Part shown: positions 52,023 through 60,554 of the stretch, piece after piece | How the letters are laid out: every line of letters begins with the position of its first letter | Position numbering within the stretch: position 1 is the first letter of the stretch | DNA from: Peptoniphilus_A sp022767005 | Lineage (GTDB): Bacteria; Bacillota; Clostridia; Tissierellales; Peptoniphilaceae | Length of the DNA: 64,000 nucleotides | Assembly (NCBI RefSeq): GCF_050315115.1 | Contig: NZ_JBNPOJ010000006.1 | Coordinates: 1 to 64,000, forward strand | Reading direction: 5' to 3' | The notes under the pieces: generated by a model | Seen by the model: only the letters and a program-made list of their open reading frames with translations | What the model was told of the DNA's origin: nothing | Database searches by the model: none | Position numbers and translations under genes: made by a program

Positions 52023-52254
52023 CCCTTTATAAATTATTTGAGAATTATACCATAAAAAGATTTATTTGTCGCAATTTTAGGCTTTCCTTTTAATTTTTCT
52101 GTTTTTAATTTCAAACACTTTATTAAAGTCTTATTGCCTGTTTTTAAAAGGTAAACTTTATTTTCCTACTTAATTGATAATATTTCATTGGCTAGTTTCT
52201 TATCTATTAATTAAAATATAAGAGTCCCTTCAAATCTTATTTCATTTGCATCAA

Positions 52255-52285
52255 TAAAAAATCTGCCAAGTTTCCTTGACAGAAA
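52255..52285 (-). terminator. Terminator of the oxoproline operon
   Basis: CTGCCAAG (52263-52270) and CTTGACAG (52275-52282) form an 8-bp stem (one G-T pair) with a 4-nt loop and a T-run on the minus strand. Confidence 0.85.
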
Positions 52286-52289
52286 ATTT

Positions 52290-53087
52290 TTAAAATACTG
52301 AAACATAAGAATCCTTTTTATCTAAAATTAGCATATGACCTGGAGCGTGAGTAATCATAATTTCCGGTTTAGATGCCATTGCAACTGCTTGAGGTGTTAC
52401 TCCACAAGCCCAAAATACTGGCACTTCTCCTTCTTTAATTTCGCTTTTTTCGCCAAAATCTGGTTTATTAATATCTTTTATTCCAATAATAGATGGATCT
52501 CCAATGTGAATAGGTGCACCATGCGTTGCTGGGAATCTTGCTGTAACAGTTGTGGCTCTAACAATATCTTTGTAAGGAATTGGTCTCATAGATACAACTG
52601 TGTTTCCGTGAAAGATCCCTGCAGGCACAGTAGCAATGTTTGTAATATACATTGGAACATTATGCTCGTCTTCTATATGTCTTACAGGTACATCTGCTTC
52701 TAGCATAGCCTTTTCAAAAGAGAAGGAACATCCAATTACAAAGGTTACGAAATCATCTCGCCACAAATCTTTTAAGTTCCTTACTTCCTTGAAGTATTCT
52801 CCGTCTTTATATATTCTATATCTTGGGACATCAGTCCTAATGTCCGCCCCATCAGCCATAATTTTTGTAATAGGACTTCCTTCATCTAATACTTCAAGGA
52901 TTGGACATGGCTTAGGATTTCTCTGTGCAAAAAGCAAAAAGTCATAGGCATACTTTTTTGGGAGTATTGCAAGATTAGCTTGCAGATATCCTTCACTCAT
53001 CCCTGAAGTTGGAAGATCAACTTTGCCCTTTCTAATGAGTTCTCTTACATCCCTTGGATGCATCTTTGCAAGTTCACTTAATTTCAT
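52290..53087 (-). CDS. DUF1445 putative hydro-lyase (YcsI-like)
   Basis: A 265-residue protein of the DUF1445 family, related to D-glutamate cyclase: GKVDLPTSGMSEGYLQANLA, TFVIGCSFSFEKAMLEADVP, AWCG-like FWACGVTPQAVAM and the C-terminal THAPGHMLILD. It is the last gene of the 5-oxoproline operon, as ycsI is in Bacillus. D-glutamate cyclase makes 5-oxo-D-proline from D-glutamate, so a role feeding or clearing oxoproline isomers is plausible but unproven for this clade. Confidence 0.88.
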   Translation of the reverse strand: MKLSELAKMHPRDVRELIRKGKVDLPTSGMSEGYLQANLAILPKKYAYDFLLFAQRNPKPCPILEVLDEGSPITKIMADGADIRTDVPRYRIYKDGEYFKEVRNLKDLWRDDFVTFVIGCSFSFEKAMLEADVPVRHIEDEHNVPMYITNIATVPAGIFHGNTVVSMRPIPYKDIVRATTVTARFPATHGAPIHIGDPSIIGIKDINKPDFGEKSEIKEGEVPVFWACGVTPQAVAMASKPEIMITHAPGHMLILDKKDSYVSVF

Positions 53088-54037
53088 ATTATTGATTCCT
53101 TTTTTATTACATCAAATTTATTTTTGTAATCTACTGTTAATTTTTGAGCTTCTTCAATTGTAACTTGTTGGAAAAGAACTTTATCCAAAAAAGTCATTTG
53201 TGCAAGCTTGTGAAGATCTGGTGTAATTACATTTCCAATTTTTGTATAGCCACCAGTGGTTTGTCTGTCCGCTAAAAGTATAATTGGTTGCCCATTTGCT
53301 GGCACTTGAATTGAACCAAAAGTTGTTCCGTCAGAAATAATATCTGCACTTTCTTTATGTTCAATTTCTTCTCCTTTTAGTCTAATTCCCATTCTGTCAA
53401 AATCTTTGGTAACTTGATATCCCCCTGATCTAAATAAATCGTGAATGCCCTTTTCAGTGAAATAATCATCTTGAGGTCCAAGTACAACTCTTAAAATATT
53501 GCAGTGAGAAAACTTTGGAAGATACTTTTCAGGAATTCTTCTCATAGTTTTTTCCTTAGACTTTTTAATATTAAGTTGATCCTTAGGTTTTAAAGCTCTC
53601 CCATTTATTCCACCCATTTTTGTTTTTGTATGAGTTGATTTTGAGCCGTTTACAATGGGTACATCAATTGAACCACCAAAGGCAATGTAAGATCTTATTC
53701 CTTCATCAACTTTTCCAAATTGAAGAATTTCTCCTGCTTTAACTTTTATAGTTTCAAACATAGGGACAGCCTTGCCATTTATCTTTGGATTCATATTAGA
53801 ACCTGTTATTGCAATTGTCAGTTCTTCATTAAATTTCAAAGTTGGTCCAAAATAAGTCATTTCAAGCACAGCTTCATCAAGTTTATTTCCAACTAATATA
53901 TTTGAAAGTTTATAGTTATAATCATCCATGGCACCTGATGTAGTAATGCCAAGTTCTTGATAGCCATACCTACCACTATCTTGAATTGTCGTGAGAATTC
54001 CACCATTTATTACATCAATACTACTCATGAAGATCAC
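53084..54037 (-). CDS. pxpC: 5-oxoprolinase subunit C
   Basis: A 317-residue AHS2/KipA-family protein: SSIDVINGGILTTIQDSGRY, then GAMDDYNYKLSNILVGN, RSYIAFGGSIDVP and TKDFDRMGIRLKGEEI. With PxpA and PxpB it forms the ATP-dependent prokaryotic 5-oxoprolinase, which opens pyroglutamate to glutamate. It overlaps pxpB by 17 bp and DUF1445 by 4 bp. Confidence 0.94.
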   Translation of the reverse strand: MIFMSSIDVINGGILTTIQDSGRYGYQELGITTSGAMDDYNYKLSNILVGNKLDEAVLEMTYFGPTLKFNEELTIAITGSNMNPKINGKAVPMFETIKVKAGEILQFGKVDEGIRSYIAFGGSIDVPIVNGSKSTHTKTKMGGINGRALKPKDQLNIKKSKEKTMRRIPEKYLPKFSHCNILRVVLGPQDDYFTEKGIHDLFRSGGYQVTKDFDRMGIRLKGEEIEHKESADIISDGTTFGSIQVPANGQPIILLADRQTTGGYTKIGNVITPDLHKLAQMTFLDKVLFQQVTIEEAQKLTVDYKNKFDVIKKESII

Positions 54038-54767
54038 CTCTCTTTACTTTCTCAATGGAAATTTTATAAGAATCATTTTTAACTTCTTCTCCTATTTTGT
54101 CATATTCTTCTTTAGTAATAGGTATATATCTAATATAATCACCTGCTTGAATAAACACTGGGGGCTCTTTAGTGTCATCATAAAGTTTAAGTGGTGTTCT
54201 TCCTATTAATTGCCATCCTCCAGGTGATTCTAATGGATACATTCCAGTTTGATTTGCCGCAATACCTACTGAACCTGGCTCGATTTTAAGTCTTGGACTC
54301 TTTAGTCTTGGAGTGGCAATTCTTTCATCAAGTCCACCTAGATATGTGAAACCTGGCATAAAGCCCATCATATAAACCAAATAATCCTTTCCAGAATGAA
54401 TTTTTATTACTTCATCTACGCTAAGATTTGCATTTTCAGCTACAAACTCAATATCTGGTCCATACTCTTTGCCATAAAGAGTTGGTATTTCAATAAGTCT
54501 AACTTCATCACTTTTGTTGTCTTTGTTTGACTTGCTAAGTCCCTTTAAAATCTCAACCATTTCGCTATAAGAAATTTTTACAGGATCATAATTAATTAAA
54601 ATGGATCTATAAGTTGGCAAAATGTCTAAAATACCATCTATTTTTTTCTCTTTTAAATTTTCAACAACTGCGGAAATCTTTGCATTGATTTCTTTTTCAA
54701 TTGTATTGCCAAATTCCATGACAATAGCAGAATCGCCAGCTGTTAAAAACTTTATTTTATCATACAT
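54021..54767 (-). CDS. pxpB: 5-oxoprolinase subunit B
   Basis: A 248-residue AHS1/KipI-family protein. Diagnostic blocks are GDSAIVMEFGNTI, YLVYMMGFMPGFTYLGGL, LKSPRLKIEPGSVGIAANQT and the end LPLYD-like RTPLKLYD. Subunit of the ATP-dependent 5-oxoprolinase with PxpA and PxpC. In Bacillus the homologue KipI also inhibits the sporulation kinase KinA; no such target is seen here. Confidence 0.94.
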   Translation of the reverse strand: MYDKIKFLTAGDSAIVMEFGNTIEKEINAKISAVVENLKEKKIDGILDILPTYRSILINYDPVKISYSEMVEILKGLSKSNKDNKSDEVRLIEIPTLYGKEYGPDIEFVAENANLSVDEVIKIHSGKDYLVYMMGFMPGFTYLGGLDERIATPRLKSPRLKIEPGSVGIAANQTGMYPLESPGGWQLIGRTPLKLYDDTKEPPVFIQAGDYIRYIPITKEEYDKIGEEVKNDSYKISIEKVKRGDLHE

Positions 54768-54781
54768 TTTTTACTCCTAAC

Positions 54782-55987
54782 TTATCCTAATAACTTACCA
54801 ATATTTGCTATTACAGTTTGAATTCCCATAAATGCAGTTACTGCAACTACAATCCATCCAAGTATAAAAAGTATATTTGAATGTACATAATCTCCAACGA
54901 TTTTTTTATTTTTAGATGCAAATAAAATTACTGCAAGAGTTATTGGAAGAATAAAGCCATTAAGTGTTCCAACTACTACCAATAGAGTTTGAGGTTGTCC
55001 TATAAAGATAAACATAATTGTAGACAATACTATAAAGGCAATTGTAACCATATTTTCATGATCAGCTACAAATTTAAATAATGTCTTTAAAAATGATACT
55101 GATGTATAAGCTGCACCTACTACTGAAGTGAAGGCTGCTGCTGCAAATACGAAACCAAAAATTTTGTATCCTACTACACCAGAAGCCGCTAAGAAAGATG
55201 ATGCTGCAATATTATCAGGGTCAATTTGTACTCCTTGCATTTTTGTAACTCCAAGAATTGCTAAGAATAGTAAAACTCTTACAATTAATGCAACGCCAAT
55301 TCCTAATGAAGCAGATTTTGTTACTTGAGAAAGATTTTCTTCACCAGTGATTCCTGCATCAATGAGTCTGTGTCCACCAGAGAATATAATATATCCGCCA
55401 ACAGTTCCGCCTATTAGTGTAAGAGTTGGAGAAATAATACTATTAAATCCACCTGCAGGTTTAATAGCTGATTTTGCAGCTTCTGCAACTGGTGGTTGCG
55501 TCTTAATTGCTACATAGGCAATTAATATAATCATAAGTGCACCAAGAATTTGTGTAACTCTATCCATAATTGAACTTGCAGATTTAGAAGAGAAAAGTAT
55601 AATTCCAATTACTCCACCAATTGCTGCTCCAATTTTTACGTCAATTCCAAAAATTACATTAAGTCCAAGTCCTGCTCCGCCAATATTGCCAATGTTAAAT
55701 GCCAAACCACCAAGAGCAACTAAAAATGCAATTACATATCCAAGCCCTGGTAGTACATTATTTGCAATGTCTTGACCTCTCATTTTTGAAACTGCTATAA
55801 CTCTCCATACATTAAGTTGTGCAATGTATGAAAAAATAATTGAAATTAGAATTACAGCTGCAAAGTCTGCTCCAATCTTTGTAGTAAAAGTAGCAGTTTG
55901 TGTCATAAATCCAGGTCCAATGGCAGATGTTGCCATTAAAAAGGCTGCCCCTAAGAGAACAGATAAATTGTTTTTGTTTTTTTCCAT
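54782..55987 (-). CDS. NRAMP-like transporter lacking metal-binding motifs (YcsG-like)
   Basis: A 401-residue membrane protein with about eleven helices of the NRAMP/LeuT fold. Helix 1 reads SAIGPGFMTQTATFTTKIG, with no DPGN motif, and the helix 6 region reads AAFTSVVGAAYTSVSF, with no MPHN motif. Those two motifs supply the metal ligands in true Mn2+/Fe2+ transporters. It lies between pxpA and pxpB, as ycsG lies beside the Bacillus oxoprolinase genes. I predict it imports 5-oxoproline or a related organic substrate, not a metal. Confidence 0.85.
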   Translation of the reverse strand: MEKNKNNLSVLLGAAFLMATSAIGPGFMTQTATFTTKIGADFAAVILISIIFSYIAQLNVWRVIAVSKMRGQDIANNVLPGLGYVIAFLVALGGLAFNIGNIGGAGLGLNVIFGIDVKIGAAIGGVIGIILFSSKSASSIMDRVTQILGALMIILIAYVAIKTQPPVAEAAKSAIKPAGGFNSIISPTLTLIGGTVGGYIIFSGGHRLIDAGITGEENLSQVTKSASLGIGVALIVRVLLFLAILGVTKMQGVQIDPDNIAASSFLAASGVVGYKIFGFVFAAAAFTSVVGAAYTSVSFLKTLFKFVADHENMVTIAFIVLSTIMFIFIGQPQTLLVVVGTLNGFILPITLAVILFASKNKKIVGDYVHSNILFILGWIVVAVTAFMGIQTVIANIGKLLG

Positions 55988-55997
55988 ATATTTCCCC

Positions 55998-56771
55998 TTA
56001 TTTTAAGAAACTAGATAGAGATTTAATCTCAATACCTTCAGCTTTTAGTCCTTCTCTAATATTTTTTACAAATTCAAGAGCTTCTGGATTGTCGCCGTGA
56101 ACGCAAATTGAATCTGCAACTATGTCTATTTCCTTTCCATTAGCAGTTATAACTTTATTTTCTTTAATCATTTTTACAACTCTTGGAATTGCATCCTTAG
56201 GATTTTTAACAAAAGCACCTGGAAGTGATCTGTTTACCAAAGTTCCGTCTTCGTTATATCCTCTATCAGCAAAAACTTCTTGAGCTACTCTAAGTCCTCT
56301 TCTCTTGCCTTCTTTAGCTATGTAAGACCCGCTTAATACCATAAGGATTAAATCTTTATCATATTCTTCAACAGCATCTAAAACTGCATTTGCTAGTTTT
56401 TCATCGTTACAAGCAGTATTATAAAATGCTCCGTGAAGTTTCATGTGTTGAAGTTTTTTGCCATGTGCCTTTGCAAAAGCAGCAAGTGCTCCAACTTGAT
56501 AAAGCATATATGCTCTAGCTTCTTCTGGCTTAACATCCATTTTTCTTCTGCCAAATCCCATTAAATCAGGGTAACCTGGATGAGCTCCAATTTCCACTCC
56601 ATTTTCTGCAGCTGCCTTGCAAGTTGCATCCATAATTAGTGGATCGCCAGCGTGATATCCACAAGCGCAGTTAATACTAGTTACATACTTGACAATTTCT
56701 GAGTCCATACCTAATTTATAGGCACCAAAGGATTCACCAATGTCGCTGTTTAAATCTACAAAGTATTGCAT
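55998..56771 (-). CDS. pxpA: 5-oxoprolinase subunit A (LamB/YcsF family)
   Basis: A 257-residue barrel protein: YFVDLNSDIGESFGAYKLG, then INCACGYHAGDPLIMDATC, GAHPGYPDLMGFGRR and KLHGAFYN, all family hallmarks. It is the first subunit of the ATP-dependent 5-oxoprolinase. AAGGAGG directly before 56771 fixes the start; an in-frame extension of 25 hydrophobic codons upstream has no such site. First gene of the operon pxpA-NRAMP-pxpB-pxpC-DUF1445. Confidence 0.94.
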   Translation of the reverse strand: MQYFVDLNSDIGESFGAYKLGMDSEIVKYVTSINCACGYHAGDPLIMDATCKAAAENGVEIGAHPGYPDLMGFGRRKMDVKPEEARAYMLYQVGALAAFAKAHGKKLQHMKLHGAFYNTACNDEKLANAVLDAVEEYDKDLILMVLSGSYIAKEGKRRGLRVAQEVFADRGYNEDGTLVNRSLPGAFVKNPKDAIPRVVKMIKENKVITANGKEIDIVADSICVHGDNPEALEFVKNIREGLKAEGIEIKSLSSFLK

Positions 56772-56817
56772 AAATTTCCTCCTTTTACTAAATAAATAGT
56801 AGCAATAACTTAATATA

Positions 56818-56846
56818 ATTATAATAAAAGGCAGCATAATATGCAA
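56818..56846 (-). promoter_or_regulatory. Promoter of the pxp operon
   Basis: On the minus strand TTGCAT (56846-56841), 17-bp spacer, TATAAT (56823-56818), about 50 bp upstream of pxpA. Confidence 0.75.
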
Positions 56847-56995
56847 ACATTATCAAAACTACTTTAAGTCATCTTTATTAGTATTTTTGTATAGATAACT
56901 TATCATAACAAGTGCAACATAAAATAAACTCATAGCTAAAGAGCTGTGTTAATATGTAAGTGACCAAACAAAACATATTAAATGAGCAATTAACT

Positions 56996-57531
56996 ATGAG
57001 CTATAACCATCTTACCATAGAAGAAAGATCTTGTATTTATCAATTTTTAAATTTAGGAATGAGCATAAGAAAAATTGCAGAGGCACTAAGAAGATCTCCA
57101 AGCACAATTTCAAGAGAATACAAAGAAATTCTTCAAAAATTGAAGGTCCAAGAGGAGAATATTCAAAGTATTTTCCAATAAAGGCAAATGAAAAGTATCT
57201 TGATAGAAGAAAAGGGAAATTTAAAAGACCTGCAGAAAAAAGAAGAAAATTTAACAATAAAGGTAGAACTATCCAAAAAAGACCTAAAGTAATATACAAA
57301 AGAGAAGATTTAGGCTGTAAAACATATTTTTGTAATCCTTACTGTGCATGGCAAAAAGGTACAAATGAAAATAGCAACGGACTTTTAAGATAATTTTATT
57401 CTAAAGGTATGGATTTGGCAGAAGTAAATATAGGTGATTTAAATTATAACTTAAATTTAATGAATAATAGACCAAGAAAACGTATAAAATATAAAACGCC
57501 TAAAGAAGAACTATTTAGTTTCTTACCATAG
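56996..57531 (+). pseudogene. IS30-family transposase remnant with internal deletion
   Basis: The N-terminal helix-turn-helix is clear: MSYNHLTIEERSCIYQFL, then SIRKIAEALRRSPSTISRE. A one-base shift near 57115 leads to RNSSKIEGPRGEYSKYFPIK. After PAEKRRKF the central DDE domain is missing (roughly 150-200 residues), and the C-terminal part appears: YFCNPYCAWQKGTNENSNGL, an in-frame TAA, FYSKGMDLAEV and NNRPRKRIKYKTPKEEL up to the stop at 57529-57531. Possible terminal repeats (ACAAGTGCAAC near 56909, GTGTTACTGAT near 57532) are too degenerate to trust. The copy is dead. Confidence 0.88.
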
Positions 57532-58006
57532 GTGTTACTGATTTGACAATTTGTCTATAAATATAGTTATCTAAATTTTTAATTCCCAATGATGTTTGTA
57601 CTGATTTTAAATACTCTGATACTTCTTGACCTCCTGTTTCAGATGTAGAAGTTATAGTAAATCCTAATTTTCCACCTAATTATAACCTGTGGCAATATAA
57701 TACACATCGATCTATTAAATTTTTCATTAAACCTGAAACAGACAAAACATAAACTGGTGAGTACAATATTATTATATCTGCTGATTTTAATGTATTTTTT
57801 ATAAATGATAAATCATCTACTGAATCTAATGGGCATAATCCTGTGTTAAAACACGAACCACATCCAAGACAAAACCGTGTGTTTAAATTCTTTTAATCTA
57901 AAAATTCATATGTATAATTAAAGCCTAATATTTTTACTATGTTTGAAATTACTTGTGCTACAATTGATTGATCGTAATTACTTCCAATTACACAAGCTAT
58001 ATGCAT
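57532..58006 (-). pseudogene. NAD(P)H-dependent FMN reductase/flavodoxin-fold protein, two stops and 3' truncation
   Basis: From an ATG at 58006 with AAAGGAGT upstream, the frame reads MHIACVIGSNYDQSIVAQVI, stops in frame after YTYEFLD, continues FCLGCGSCFNTGLCPLDS (Cys-rich block of Fe-S flavoproteins) and ADIIILYSPVYVLSVSGLMK, stops again after LYCHRL, and goes on LGGKLGFTITSTSETGGQEV until it runs into the IS30 remnant. The product would have bound FMN and reduced an unknown substrate. Its position with a LanB fragment and a CPBP protease suggests a lost role in peptide modification. Confidence 0.8.
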
Positions 58007-58052
58007 AGTTACTCCTTTATATTAATAAACTAATTGTAAATACTTTTTGTAT

Positions 58053-58928
58053 TTAAATAAAAAATCTAAAAAACAGTACCATATTAAGTGGAAAAGTTTT
58101 TATAAGTTCAGGTAAATATTTAATCTGTTGCAATATCTTTTTTAGAAGTTCTTTTTCTTTTTGTCTAAAAGAATAAATATAATTACCTTTTAGTAGCAAT
58201 TGTACAAGCATTAAAACAACTCCTAATAATAAACTTATAAATCCAGTAGTGTTATTTAATCCGTCTAATTCTACATTGGTTGCCATAAAAATATTCTGTA
58301 AAAATACTACAATTCTTAATGATAATGTTGAGTTCAAAAAATAGTGAATTATGACTGTATATGTAATGTTTTCTGTCATTATGTAAACAATTCCTAATAC
58401 TATTCCAAATAAAAAACCTGATTTATATTTTCCATAATGAAAGAATCCAAAAACTATTGCCATAAATAATATTCCATAGTCATCACAAACATCCATTAAC
58501 TTACCTTGAATTATGTATCTAAAAATATATTCCTCAAATAAAACAGCTAATATCATTGTTATATTAATGTATAGATCAATAAATCTACTAACATTTAAAT
58601 CCTTATAAGCATTTAAATTTGTTGTTAAAATAATAATCCCTTGATAAATAAAAACATATTTGAAAAATAATATTAATTCTTTAATTTTTATCTTTTTCAT
58701 TCCTTTGATCAAATCTTTAAAAAAATCTGCAACATGAATGCCAAATAAACAACTAAATCCAATAAATATAGAAATAGGATTTAGAAGTGACCTAAGTACT
58801 AAAAAAGAATCAGAAACTTCTTTAAACTTAATTGATGCTAGAAAAATAAATATTATAAACGAAACTATCATTGCCATTCCAATTTTTTCTAAAATTTTCT
58901 TCTCTTCTGCTTTCATTGGACTCCTCAA
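58053..58928 (-). CDS. CPBP-family intramembrane metalloprotease
   Basis: A 291-residue membrane protein with about eight helices. The glutamate motif is LFEEYIFRYIIQG (EExxxR), the first histidine motif FGFFHYGKYKSG, and the second IIHYFLNSTL, all needed for the CAAX/Rce1-type (CPBP) fold. In Firmicutes such proteins often lie in bacteriocin loci as processing or immunity factors. Here it is intact while the neighbours on both sides are broken, so it may be retained as immunity. GGAG lies close upstream. Confidence 0.85.
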   Translation of the reverse strand: MRSPMKAEEKKILEKIGMAMIVSFIIFIFLASIKFKEVSDSFLVLRSLLNPISIFIGFSCLFGIHVADFFKDLIKGMKKIKIKELILFFKYVFIYQGIIILTTNLNAYKDLNVSRFIDLYINITMILAVLFEEYIFRYIIQGKLMDVCDDYGILFMAIVFGFFHYGKYKSGFLFGIVLGIVYIMTENITYTVIIHYFLNSTLSLRIVVFLQNIFMATNVELDGLNNTTGFISLLLGVVLMLVQLLLKGNYIYSFRQKEKELLKKILQQIKYLPELIKTFPLNMVLFFRFFI

Positions 58929-58994
58929 TTATTTAATAAATTTTTTTATTATTTAAATTAATATATTTTAACAGTATAAGACTTTGTTTTCTAT

Positions 58995-59654
58995 TTAATT
59001 AGATTTTTTATTTTTACTAAATTCTTTTTCTCTATCACTTGGATTATAAGAATCATTTAAATAGATAAACCCATTAAATTTATTTTCATCAATTATCTCA
59101 ATTAAATCAACTTCTATATTACTTCCATATTTTTCTATAAACTTATTTTTAAAGTTACTTAAAAATCCATAATTATTAATTTCAGGACTAATTTTAGAAA
59201 ATTCATTAACAAAATTTTCTATCTTATTTTTTAATTCTTTATTAAGAGTTTTACTTGAATATTTACATCCAGTATTAAGTTCTATATAATTACTAGATTC
59301 ATTTAAAGATTTCATAAGGTCATAAATCTTTTTTAAAATTCTTAATTTTTGATTTTTCTTATATTCATCAAATAAATATTTTAATTTATTTAAACTATTA
59401 GTGATGTCGCTCATCTCTGTGATGTTTTCTAAATTTTTTATTAACCCATTTGCACAATCTGTGTCTACTTTAATATCTATTATTTCATCTTCTTTTTCGA
59501 TATTTGTATTTAGCCCAAATTCTCCAATAGATACGTTTGCAAAACATCCATAAGGAGTTGGTCTAGAGCTTATTCTTATGAAATATTTTAGTAAGACTTG
59601 ACATAAATTTCTATATTCTAAATAATAAAATGGTAAAGCTGGAGTTCTAATCAT
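58995..59654 (-). pseudogene. LanB lantibiotic dehydratase fragment (N-terminal part)
   Basis: 219 codons matching only the beginning of a class I lanthipeptide dehydratase, which normally has about 1000 residues. MIRTPALPFYYLEY and YFIRISSRPTPYGCFANVSI are the typical LanB N-terminal motifs (R-T-P-x-L-P and R-x-T-P-[YF]-G). The homology seems to extend upstream through HNIWDYF without a start codon in frame: the ribosome binding site AAAGGAG at about 59691-59697 leads into another frame. The tRNA-Glu-dependent glutamylation core and the elimination domain are gone. Confidence 0.8.
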
Positions 59655-59696
59655 AAAATAATCCCAGATATTATGGTCTATAACAACATCACTCCT

Positions 59697-59741
59697 TTAT
59701 ATGGCAACGATATCATCTCTACTTAATTTTGTCAAACTCAT
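59697..59741 (-). CDS. 14-residue ORF upstream of the LanB fragment
   Basis: ATG at 59741 to TAA at 59697 reads MSLTKLSRDDIVAI. It ends next to the ribosome binding site of the LanB fragment. It could be the stump of a precursor-peptide leader, the end of a rearranged gene, or chance. There is no strong ribosome binding site. Confidence 0.2.
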   Translation of the reverse strand: MSLTKLSRDDIVAI

Positions 59742-59780
59742 TTTGATTGTTAGTTTTTAAAATACGATATCGCTAATAAA

Positions 59781-59806
59781 AAAACGAGGAATTTACCTCG
59801 TTTAAA
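59781..59806 (-). terminator. Terminator of the thiamine uptake operon
   Basis: AAACGAGG, loop TAAATT, CCTCGTTT and a T-run on the minus strand, directly after the ATPase stop codon. Confidence 0.88.
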
Positions 59807-60554
59807 TAATTTTATCAAGTTTTTCAATAATGTATTTTTTATACTCAATAAATTTTTTATCTTCAAAAAAATTTTCTTTAAAATCTTCTTTTATTTCTAT
59901 TTCATCAATTATTGTTCCTGGATTTTTCCCCAAAATATAAATCCTATCTGAAATTTTTACTGCCTCTTCAATATCATGAGTGATAAAAATCGTAGAAATT
60001 TTCATCTCTCCAATAATTTTTTTATACCACTTGTGAATCGACGCCTTAGTTATTGCATCAAGAGCAGAAAAGGGTTCATCAAGTAGTGCTACTTCATTTG
60101 AGAATACATAAGTTCTAAGAAGTGCTGCACGCTGTGCCATTCCTCCAGAAAGCTGTGAAGGAAATTTTTCCTGAGTTCCTTCGAGACCAAAATCTTTAAA
60201 TAGTCCGCTGACTTTTTCTCTTGCGACTTTTTTCTTGTTGCCACGCAAAATTAATGGTAGAGATACATTGTCGATAATGGTCATATAAGGAAGTAGCAAA
60301 TCCTTTTGCAACATATAGGAAACTTTCCCTGGAATTCCAGTAATGTCCTCACCTTTTAAAAAAACTTTACCATTATCTGGCTTTAAAAGTCCAGCAATTA
60401 TGTTAAATAAAGTAGTCTTTCCACTTCCAGAAACTCCAACTAATGAAACTAATTCTCCCTTATTCAATATGATGTTTATGTCCCTTAGGACCTGTTTGTC
60501 GCCAAAGGACTTATCAACATCACTTACTCTTAAAATCTCTGATTTTTCGCTCAT
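59802..60554 (-). CDS. thiZ: ThiZ-like ABC ATPase (thiamine precursor uptake)
   Basis: A 250-residue ATPase of the NitT/TauT type: Walker A GVSGSGKTT, signature QLSGGMAQRAALLRTY, Walker B VALLDEPFSALDAI and switch FITHDIEEA. It overlaps the binding-protein gene by 4 bp and is the last gene of the TPP-riboswitch operon. It should energise uptake of a pyrimidine precursor of thiamine such as formylaminopyrimidine (FAMP) or HMP. Confidence 0.9.
   Translation of the reverse strand: MSEKSEILRVSDVDKSFGDKQVLRDINIILNKGELVSLVGVSGSGKTTLFNIIAGLLKPDNGKVFLKGEDITGIPGKVSYMLQKDLLLPYMTIIDNVSLPLILRGNKKKVAREKVSGLFKDFGLEGTQEKFPSQLSGGMAQRAALLRTYVFSNEVALLDEPFSALDAITKASIHKWYKKIIGEMKISTIFITHDIEEAVKISDRIYILGKNPGTIIDEIEIKEDFKENFFEDKKFIEYKKYIIEKLDKII

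Noticed and set aside
56772..56846. Hydrophobic 25-codon extension of pxpA resembling a signal peptide
   Set aside because: It covers the promoter and leader. AAGGAGG lies directly before the internal ATG, and PxpA is cytosolic.
57515..57531. Flavoprotein frame continuing into the IS30 remnant to a stop at 57515
   Set aside because: The last codons are IS-derived sequence read on the opposite strand, not part of the original protein.
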